DNA from: Zymomonas sp.
Lineage (GTDB): Bacteria > Pseudomonadota > Alphaproteobacteria > Sphingomonadales > Sphingomonadaceae
Direction: 5' to 3'
Assembly: GCA_027489105.1 (NCBI GenBank)
Contig: JAIYAJ010000334.1
Location: 1-10,975 of the forward strand
Length of the DNA stretch: 10,975 nucleotides
Within the stretch, counting starts at the first letter, position 1, and the number at the start of each line of letters is the position of its first letter. Shown here in pieces: positions 6,826 through 10,975 of the stretch. Under the pieces are notes generated by a model, which saw only the letters and a list, made by a program, of their open reading frames with translations, searched no databases and was not told the DNA's origin. Both the position numbers and the translations under genes were made by a program.

Positions 6826-7194
6826 ATGACGATGCGCCCGCTTCTGCTGACCATTCCCATCGCCCTGCTGGCCTCCTGCGGCCCGGCCACACCACCCCCG
6901 ACGCTGACGCCGCCGCCCCCGGTGCGGACCGAAGCAGGACTCGATCGCGTCCTGGGTCGGGATGCCCGCGCGCTGATCGCCTTGTTCGGCACGCCGAACC
7001 AGGATGTCCGCGAGGGCACCGCGCGAAAGCTTCAATATGCGAGCAGCGTCTGCGTGATGGATGCCTATCTCTATCCATCCGCACCGGGGCGGGAGGCAGT
7101 GGTGACGCATGTCGACGCGCGGCTGCCCAATGGCGAGGACATCGACCGCGCCTCGTGCATCGCTGCGCTCAGCCGCCGGCGCGAGGCGCGCTGA
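6826..7194 (+). CDS. Small lipoprotein of unknown function
   Basis: Predicted 122-residue lipoprotein. The signal peptide (MTMRPLLLTIPIALLASC) ends in a lipobox LASC, so Cys18 should be lipidated. A Pro/Thr-rich spacer (19-33) follows, then a compact domain with GLDRVLGRDARALIALFGTPNQD and two further cysteines (SSVCVMDAYLY and RASCIAAL) that could pair in the periplasm. The pattern of FGxP-x-EG-LQY, then CVMDAYLYP and a late cysteine, is one I have seen in uncharacterised alphaproteobacterial lipoproteins, but I cannot name a family. ATG 6832 is an equally good start, since neither has a clear Shine-Dalgarno sequence. The reading frame continues far upstream, antisense to the kinase; that part lacks protein character. 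Its stop is three bases from the stop of the convergent tetR-type gene. Confidence 0.75.
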   Translation: MTMRPLLLTIPIALLASCGPATPPPTLTPPPPVRTEAGLDRVLGRDARALIALFGTPNQDVREGTARKLQYASSVCVMDAYLYPSAPGREAVVTHVDARLPNGEDIDRASCIAALSRRREAR

Positions 7195-7197
7195 CCG

Positions 7198-7818
7198 CTA
7201 CAGCGCCAGGCGGTCGAGCACCGCCGGCAGCAGCGCATCGACTGCACGTTCGGCCGCTCCCTCGTCGCCTCCGAACACACCGCTGAGCGCGAGTTGGGTA
7301 AAGCCGTGGACCGTCGCCCAGGCGGCCAGCGACGACGCTGCGTCCACCTCGCACGGGCTGGCGTCCGCCGCCCCCTCGCCCCGCACGACGCGGTCGAGAA
7401 TCAGGAAAGCACGCCGGTTTGCGGCTTTCAGCTCTTCATCCGCAGCATCCACCAGCCCGCGTCGCCAGATCAGGTCGAAAGCCGCACGATGCGCGAGTGC
7501 GAAGCGGACATAGGCCATGCCCTGCGCGCGCAGGCGGGCGATGCGATCGCGGCCGACATCGGCCTGCTCCAGCGCATCACCGAACGATCTGCTGGTGACC
7601 GTTGCGAGCGCCGTCAACAGGCCACGCGCGTCGCCGAAATGATGTCCTGGTGCAGCCGGCGAAACCCCCGCCCGCCGCGCTGCTTCGCGCAGCGAAAAGC
7701 CGTCCGGACCGCGCTCCTCGACCACCGCGCGCGCAGCATCGATCAGGGCATCGCGCAAGGCGCCATGGTGATAGCGGCTCCTCCGGCTAATCTTGACACT
7801 GTTCATATCATCGGCCAT
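7198..7818 (-). CDS. TetR/AcrR-family repressor with a WHG-type C-terminal domain
   Basis: Ligand-responsive repressor of 206 residues. The N-terminal part has RYHHGALRDALIDAA (15-29), ERGPDGFSLREAARRAG (35-51) and the recognition helix region VSPAAPGHHFGDARGLL (52-68). The C-terminal ligand domain has FALAHRAAFDLIWRR and the W-x3-HG signature at Trp167, His171 and Gly172, which names the WHG subgroup. ATG 7818 is chosen; ATG 7806 (four residues shorter) is a real alternative, and neither has a good ribosome-binding site. A longer frame upstream runs antisense over the neighbouring gene and is rejected. It is divergent from the ABA4-like gene with only 36 bases between start codons. That gap holds a perfect palindrome, so the protein very likely represses both itself and the operon. 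The inducer is unknown. Confidence 0.9.
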   Translation of the reverse strand: MADDMNSVKISRRSRYHHGALRDALIDAARAVVEERGPDGFSLREAARRAGVSPAAPGHHFGDARGLLTALATVTSRSFGDALEQADVGRDRIARLRAQGMAYVRFALAHRAAFDLIWRRGLVDAADEELKAANRRAFLILDRVVRGEGAADASPCEVDAASSLAAWATVHGFTQLALSGVFGGDEGAAERAVDALLPAVLDRLAL

Positions 7819-7821
7819 CAC
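7793..7821 (+). promoter_or_regulatory. Promoter of the ABA4-like operon, overlapping the repressor gene start
   Basis: A perfect -35, TTGACA (7793-7798), is followed after 17 bases by CATCAC (7816-7821), a weak -10. Transcription would start near 7828, inside the palindromic operator. The -35 lies within the first codons of the divergent repressor gene. The promoter reading is moderate because the -10 is poor. Confidence 0.5.
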
Positions 7822-7823
7822 CA

Positions 7824-7842
7824 ATCTGTACGGTGTACAGAT
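7824..7842. promoter_or_regulatory. Perfect 8+3+8 palindrome, candidate TetR operator
   Basis: ATCTGTAC (7824-7831) and GTACAGAT (7835-7842) are exact inverted repeats around GGT. The site sits between the two start codons. It covers the predicted plus-strand transcription start and lies next to AGGAG (7843-7847), the ribosome-binding site of ATG 7855. On the minus strand it overlaps a possible -10 (TACAGA, 7830-7825) for the repressor gene. GTAC-cored palindromes are common TetR targets. Binding by the adjacent repressor is inferred from position. Confidence 0.75.
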
Positions 7843-7854
7843 AGGAGTCGCAAC

Positions 7855-8295
7855 ATGGGCCTGCCTGCACAGATTTTCGCGATCGCCAATCTCCTCGCCA
7901 TGATCGCATGGCTGGCCCTGCTGGCGACCCTTCCTTTCCCCACGATCCGGACGCGAACCAACCGACTCGCGACGATCGCCGTGCCGGTGCTCCTCGCGCT
8001 CGCCTATGCCGGGCTGCTGATCGGCGGAGGGCCGGCACCCGGCGAGGGCGGCTTTGGGTCGATTACCGAAGTCAGGGCGCTCTTTGCCGACGACTCCATG
8101 CTGACCGCCGGCTGGATCCACTATCTGGCCTTCGATCTGTTCGTCGGAGGATGGGTCGCCCGCGACGCGGCCGACCGCGCCCTGCCCTGGTGGCTGCTTC
8201 CGCCCTGTCTGATCCTGTGTTTCCTGTTCGGCCCGACCGGCCTGCTTGCCTATATGCTGGTCCGCACGCTGATTCAGCGAAAGGCGGCAGCATGA
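7855..8295 (+). CDS. ABA4-like (DUF4281) integral membrane protein
   Basis: A 146-residue inner-membrane protein with about four hydrophobic segments (7-27, 38-58, 87-100, 113-138). The DUF4281 hallmarks are GWIHYLAFDLFVGGWVARDA (86-105) and, after a proline-led turn, CLILCFLFGPTGLLAYML (118-135). In plants the ABA4 protein is needed for neoxanthin formation; bacterial homologues have no established activity that I know of. ATG 7855 is chosen for AGGAG eight bases upstream and because the protein then begins directly at TM1. The stop overlaps the next start in ATGA (8292-8295), so the two proteins are translationally coupled and probably work together under the divergent repressor. Carotenoids are common in sphingomonads, but a carotenoid role here is only a suggestion from the family name. 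Confidence 0.88.
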   Translation: MGLPAQIFAIANLLAMIAWLALLATLPFPTIRTRTNRLATIAVPVLLALAYAGLLIGGGPAPGEGGFGSITEVRALFADDSMLTAGWIHYLAFDLFVGGWVARDAADRALPWWLLPPCLILCFLFGPTGLLAYMLVRTLIQRKAAA

Positions 8296-9122
8296 CGACG
8301 GCCCCCGCTACCCGCCCGTCGGGCCCGCTTGCGCGTCTGGCCGACGATCTGGTTGCTGGGGACCGGCTGCTCGCGCGATATGGCTTCCTCCTTCTCGGCC
8401 TGTTTCCGGTCGCGCTGCTGCTGCAGACAATCGACCCGCGCCTGTTGGCGAGCGGCGTCGATCCCTGGGTAAAGCCGGCCAAGTTCCTGCTGTCGCTGGG
8501 CCTGTTCGCGCTGACGACCGCGTGGATCACCGGCTTCGTCGCGTCAGGGACGAGGGACACGCCGCTGCTTCGCGCCAATCGCCGGATCATTGTCGCGGCT
8601 GCGACGTTCGAGCTCGCCTACATCATCGTCCAGGCGGCGCTCGGGGAGGCATCCCATTTCAATCGCGATACGCCGCTGCATGCCGCGCTATACGCTCTTA
8701 TGGGTATCGGGGCGACCATGCTCGTCGCGGCGATGCTGCCGATCGCTGGCCAGCTGGTGCGCCACCCCATTGCAGGGCTCCGCCCTTCGTTCCACTTCGC
8801 GCTGATCGCCGGCCTGGTGCTCACCTTCCTCCTCGGCGGCGGGCTCGGCCTCTATATGGGCGCACAGACGAGCCATGCGGTCGGCCCCGAGGGGCAGGGC
8901 CTGCCGCTTTTCGGCTGGAACCGGGTCGGCGGCGACCTGCGGGTCGCCCATTTCCTGGGGATGCACGCCCAGCAGGCGATCCCGCTGCTGGGCCTTGCCG
9001 TTCGCGGTCTTGATGAACACCACGGCTGGGCACTGCTGGTCGCGGGCACCCTGCTCTACTGCGCGCTGACCTTGGCGAGCTTTGCCCAGGCCGTCTCGGG
9101 ACTGCCGGTTCTAGCTGCGTGA
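8292..9122 (+). CDS. Seven-helix membrane protein of unknown function
   Basis: I cannot name the family. The 276-residue protein has a polar N-terminus and about seven membrane segments: 30-47, 61-84, 99-117, 131-152, 167-190, 217-237 and 245-268. Polar residues sit in or beside the helices at striking positions: DPWVKPAKF (58-65) at the start of helix 2, GEASHFN (118-124, His122) after helix 3, TSHAVG (His195) and DLRVAHFLGMHAQQAIPLL (215-233, His220 and His225) in helix 6. The His-x4-His pair and SHFN could bind heme or a metal, or serve in catalysis; this is inference. The start overlaps the ABA4-like stop by four bases. The 3' end overlaps the convergent PEP-CTERM gene by 12 bases. It is predicted to be in the same repressor-controlled operon as the ABA4-like gene. 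Confidence 0.85.
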   Translation: MTTAPATRPSGPLARLADDLVAGDRLLARYGFLLLGLFPVALLLQTIDPRLLASGVDPWVKPAKFLLSLGLFALTTAWITGFVASGTRDTPLLRANRRIIVAAATFELAYIIVQAALGEASHFNRDTPLHAALYALMGIGATMLVAAMLPIAGQLVRHPIAGLRPSFHFALIAGLVLTFLLGGGLGLYMGAQTSHAVGPEGQGLPLFGWNRVGGDLRVAHFLGMHAQQAIPLLGLAVRGLDEHHGWALLVAGTLLYCALTLASFAQAVSGLPVLAA

Positions 9123-9908
9123 AAGCGTACCGAAAGGGATCACCGGTCGCGTACGGCGGCGGAGGCTATGGCCGACCAGGCCGAACCCGAGGATCAGCAT
9201 CATCCACGTGCCTGGCTCCGGCGCGACGATCACCGCCTGGACGAGGAAGTCCTGCTTGCCCGCGACCGTCAGCGCCTGCAGGCCCTGCGCGAGCGGGGCC
9301 GAGCCATTGGCCGTGCTGACATAGTTCAGATAGGTCTGCGCCTGCGCGATGACCTGCGAGAAGTTGGACGAGGCCGGGGTCGAGAAATAGGTCGTGCCGC
9401 TGGTGACGTCGAAGGGGTTGCTCGACGATTCGCTGACGATCTCCCACAGCGCGATCTGGAGCGCCGAGGCCTGAACGGCGGTCATCGGCGCGGACAAATT
9501 GGGAGCGAACTGACCGAACAGCTGCGATATCTGGAGCGCCTTGCCGACGCCGATCCCGCCGGAGATGCTGCTCTTGCCAGCCTGCGCGAGAGGATCGACC
9601 GTGTAGGTGTAGGTCGAATTGAGCGTCGCGTCCTCATAGGGTTCGACGCAGAAGGCGAAGAAGCTGTTGCCGGAGCCCTCCAACTGCTGCGTGTCGGTAC
9701 CGCCCGTGCGCGTGAAGGTCGCCCGGCCGTTCAGCACCTGGCTGGCAAAGGGCGTACCGTTGGGGCGAATGGCGTTCATGGTGATCGTACTGCCGGACCC
9801 GACGCTGTTCAGTGTCGCGATGATGGTCGCGGCTGAGGCGCTGGACGCCGTGCAGACGCTGGCCAGGCCCAGCATGAAGGAAAGTGCCATGATATGCAGA
9901 CGGTGCAT
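9111..9908 (-). CDS. Secreted PEPxxWA-CTERM-type protein with a possible thioester domain
   Basis: A 265-residue exported protein. The signal peptide runs to about residue 27 (ASSASAA). The body is rich in Ser, Thr, Asn and Gly. The C-terminal sorting region is APEPGTWMMLILGFGLVGHSLRRR (229-252): the PEP motif, a hydrophobic helix and a basic cluster, as in substrates of exosortases, which cleave at the motif after export. The central part has FFAFCVEPYED (Cys87) and SALQIALWEIVSE (Gln151, Trp155). These resemble the Cys and Gln segments that form the internal thioester in TED/TQXA domains. An unusual 13-residue tail follows the arginines and overlaps the convergent gene. ATG 9908 is preferred over GTG 9923; ATG 9890 is also possible. 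A sigma-54 promoter lies 58 bases upstream. No exosortase gene is in the window. Confidence 0.88.
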   Translation of the reverse strand: MHRLHIMALSFMLGLASVCTASSASAATIIATLNSVGSGSTITMNAIRPNGTPFASQVLNGRATFTRTGGTDTQQLEGSGNSFFAFCVEPYEDATLNSTYTYTVDPLAQAGKSSISGGIGVGKALQISQLFGQFAPNLSAPMTAVQASALQIALWEIVSESSSNPFDVTSGTTYFSTPASSNFSQVIAQAQTYLNYVSTANGSAPLAQGLQALTVAGKQDFLVQAVIVAPEPGTWMMLILGFGLVGHSLRRRTRPVIPFGTLSRS

Positions 9909-9964
9909 GATATCGGTCCCCACGCGACCGGTCGTTCCGGCCCTTTCGTTATGGGCAAAAGCTT

Positions 9965-9981
9965 AGCAAGAAGCGGGCCAG
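9965..9981 (-). promoter_or_regulatory. Sigma-54 (-24/-12) promoter of the PEP-CTERM gene
   Basis: On the minus strand the element starts CTGGCCCG and ends TTGCT, against the consensus YTGGCACGrNNNTTGCW. The invariant GG (9979-9978) and GC (9967-9966) are ten bases apart as required, and only two specified positions differ. Transcription should start near 9954, giving a leader of about 45 bases before ATG 9908. PEP-CTERM genes are known to be driven by RpoN with the PrsK/PrsR pair in other bacteria, which fits. Confidence 0.75.
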
Positions 9982-10030
9982 CCGCAGCGCCCATTGATTT
10001 CGCGGTAAAAATGCTGGGCGGTGTCGAGCG

Positions 10031-10051
10031 GCTGTAAAATACTCCGACAGC
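10031..10051. promoter_or_regulatory. Candidate enhancer site for a sigma-54 activator
   Basis: GCTGT (10031-10035) and ACAGC (10047-10051) are inverted repeats with an 11-base gap. The centre is near 10041, about 87 bases upstream of the predicted sigma-54 start, the usual distance for an NtrC-type activator. The arms are short and the stretch also contains the possible terminator of the upstream gene, so the assignment is tentative. Confidence 0.3.
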
Positions 10052-10055
10052 GGAG
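10036..10055 (-). terminator. Short hairpin with T-run after the DUF1467 gene
   Basis: On the minus strand, CTCCG-CTGT-CGGAG (10055-10042) forms a five-base GC-rich stem followed directly by TATTTT (10041-10036), 19 bases after the DUF1467 stop. The short stem makes it a weak but correctly placed terminator for the RNase J-DUF1467 unit. Confidence 0.45.
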
Positions 10056-10073
10056 AAAGCCCCGCCGGTGGTA

Positions 10074-10343
10074 TCAGCGCCCGTGCAGGCGGCTCAGATC
10101 GAGCAGGTCGGCCGTCACCCAGCCATTGACGTAATTGACGTAGAACAGGCCGAAGGCGACCGCCGAGACGATCGTGGTCCAAAGCAGGGTACGCCACACC
10201 GAGAAACGCGGCGTGGCACTTTCGACTTGCCCGGGCACCGCCGCCTCGGGCTCCGCGCTGCTGCGGAGCCGGAAGGGCAGGACGAGGAACAGGCAGCCCC
10301 ACCAGAAGAGCAGATAGATCGCGATGATCGACGTCAACTTCAT
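10074..10343 (-). CDS. DUF1467-family small membrane protein
   Basis: An 89-residue protein with two membrane helices: TM1 about 5-23 (IIAIYLLFWWGCLFLVLPF) and TM2 about 52-70 (TLLWTTIVSAVAFGLFYVN). They are joined by a charged loop containing VPGQVESATPRF and followed by YVNGWV. This matches the small alphaproteobacterial DUF1467 family in length and in the FWW, LPF, PGQ and VNGW landmarks. The function is unknown. It lies 24 bases downstream of the RNase J gene on the same strand, an arrangement I know from other alphaproteobacteria. GGGGGAAGG ends about eight bases upstream of ATG 10343 and can serve as the ribosome-binding site. A probable weak terminator follows. Confidence 0.9.
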   Translation of the reverse strand: MKLTSIIAIYLLFWWGCLFLVLPFRLRSSAEPEAAVPGQVESATPRFSVWRTLLWTTIVSAVAFGLFYVNYVNGWVTADLLDLSRLHGR

Positions 10344-10367
10344 GGCGCCGCCTTCCCCCGAAAGCCG

Positions 10368-10975
10368 TCAGATACGGATGATCGACACGTCGACGATCGG
10401 CTTCTTGCCGGTCCAGGCGGTCGCGCGCCGGCGCACGGCGAGACGCACCGACTCGCGCAGTTTCGCCTCGTCGCGTCCGCCTTTCCGGACCGCGCCCTTC
10501 GCGGCCTCGGCGGCGTCCGCGAGAAAGGCCTCGCGGTCCTCTTCAACGGGCAGACCCTGGATCATGAGCGACGGCTCACCCCGCAACCGGTCGCCCTTCT
10601 CGAGCACCAGCGTGACGCCGACGAAGCCATATTGCGCCACACGCCGTCGCTCGTTCATCGTCGAGCCGTCGGCGGGCAGGATCACGTCGCCGTCGAGAAC
10701 CAGCCGTCCGGTGCGCTCCTGGCGGATCGCCTTCGGCCCGTCGGGCGCGAGGCGGACGACCGTGCCGTTCTGCTGGACGATGCCGTGCGGCACGCCTTGT
10801 GCCTTGGCGAAGCGGGCCTGCTCAGCCATGTGGCGCAGCTCGCCATGGACCGGCAGGATGATCTCCGGACGGATCCAGTCGTACATCGCCGCCAGTTCGG
10901 GGCGGCCGGGATGGCCCGAGACGTGGACATCGGCCTGACGCTCGGTGATCATCTCGATCCCCTTTGCCGCCAGCG
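10368..10975 (-). CDS. rnj: Ribonuclease J, C-terminal part, cut by window edge
   Basis: The C-terminal 201 complete codons of RNase J, a metallo-beta-lactamase/beta-CASP ribonuclease with endo- and 5'-3' exonuclease activity in mRNA decay and rRNA maturation. The visible start lies in the late beta-CASP/lactamase region. VHVSGHPGRPELAAMYDW carries the conserved motif-C histidine, and IRPEIILPVHGELRHMAEQA is the next family landmark. The remainder has the linker and the C-terminal domain (AQYGFVGVTLVLEKGD onward), ending in KKPIVDVSIIRI. About the first 350 residues, including the HxHxDH zinc site, are outside the window. Nothing suggests damage. The frame runs open to the right edge. It is followed by DUF1467 in the same probable transcript. 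Confidence 0.92.
   Translation of the reverse strand, partial: LAAKGIEMITERQADVHVSGHPGRPELAAMYDWIRPEIILPVHGELRHMAEQARFAKAQGVPHGIVQQNGTVVRLAPDGPKAIRQERTGRLVLDGDVILPADGSTMNERRRVAQYGFVGVTLVLEKGDRLRGEPSLMIQGLPVEEDREAFLADAAEAAKGAVRKGGRDEAKLRESVRLAVRRRATAWTGKKPIVDVSIIRI

Noticed and set aside
6733..7110. N-terminal extension of the kinase to 7110
   Set aside because: It would run antisense to the lipoprotein gene and add Arg/Gly-rich residues. ATG 6732 has a good GGAGG and begins just before the conserved first strand.
7193..7215. GACCGC/GCGGTC hairpin between the lipoprotein and repressor stops as a bidirectional terminator
   Set aside because: Six-base stem with an 11-base loop and no T-run on either side; it is mostly inside the repressor coding end.
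7908..8291. Upstream extension of the 7-TM protein to a start at 7908
   Set aside because: This stretch is the ABA4-like gene in another frame; the extension is Arg/Pro-rich and not protein-like. ATG 8292 with the ATGA overlap fits better.
9921..9923. GTG start of the PEP-CTERM gene
   Set aside because: It would add five polar residues before the signal peptide; ATG 9908 gives a normal signal peptide.
1..10975. Mobile elements, tRNA genes, CRISPR arrays or toxin-antitoxin pairs
   Set aside because: I looked for terminal repeats, transposase or integrase motifs, regular direct repeats and tRNA-like stem patterns and found none that hold up.

Overview
The window looks like chromosomal DNA of a GC-rich alphaproteobacterium, most likely a sphingomonad. 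The basis is codon use throughout, an RNase J–DUF1467 gene pair, a PEPxxWA-CTERM protein and an ABA4-like protein. This is a family-level judgement from the sequence, not a database match. I see no rRNA, tRNA, insertion sequence, integrase or CRISPR array, and no gene-free stretch longer than 300 bases.

Layout. (1) 1-3954, minus strand: one compact operon read right to left. It encodes an OmpR/PhoB-type response regulator (3954-3280), a sensor kinase (3280-2264, start overlapping the regulator stop), a periplasmic adaptor (2217-1102) and a heavy-metal-type RND pump whose 5' third is in the window (1098-1). Two near-identical 11-bp-period direct repeats, one upstream of the regulator (4034-4051) and one in the kinase-adaptor gap (2240-2257), sit at PhoB-box spacing from possible -10 elements. 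I read them as sites for the operon's own regulator. (2) 3955-4152: divergent control region holding one of these boxes and a separate perfect 9+3+9 palindrome. (3) 4153-5676, plus: APC-superfamily amino-acid permease, followed by a hairpin terminator. (4) 5731-6732, minus: PfkB/adenosine-kinase-like sugar kinase. (5) 6826-7194, plus: small lipoprotein of unknown role.

(6) 7198-9122: a TetR/WHG repressor (minus) divergent from a two-gene operon (plus) encoding an ABA4-like (DUF4281) membrane protein and a seven-helix membrane protein with paired histidines. A perfect 8+3+8 palindrome lies in the 36-bp gap and could switch both directions. (7) 9111-9908, minus: a secreted PEPxxWA-CTERM protein with a Cys/Gln pair resembling an internal thioester domain, behind a strong sigma-54 promoter match. 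(8) 10074-10975, minus: DUF1467 membrane protein and the C-terminal part of RNase J, probably co-transcribed.

Most notable are the duplicated regulator box with a predicted leaderless adaptor mRNA, the TetR-controlled ABA4-like/7-TM pair of unknown function, and the sigma-54-driven, possibly thioester-containing PEP-CTERM surface protein. All functional assignments rest on motifs and family resemblance read by eye.
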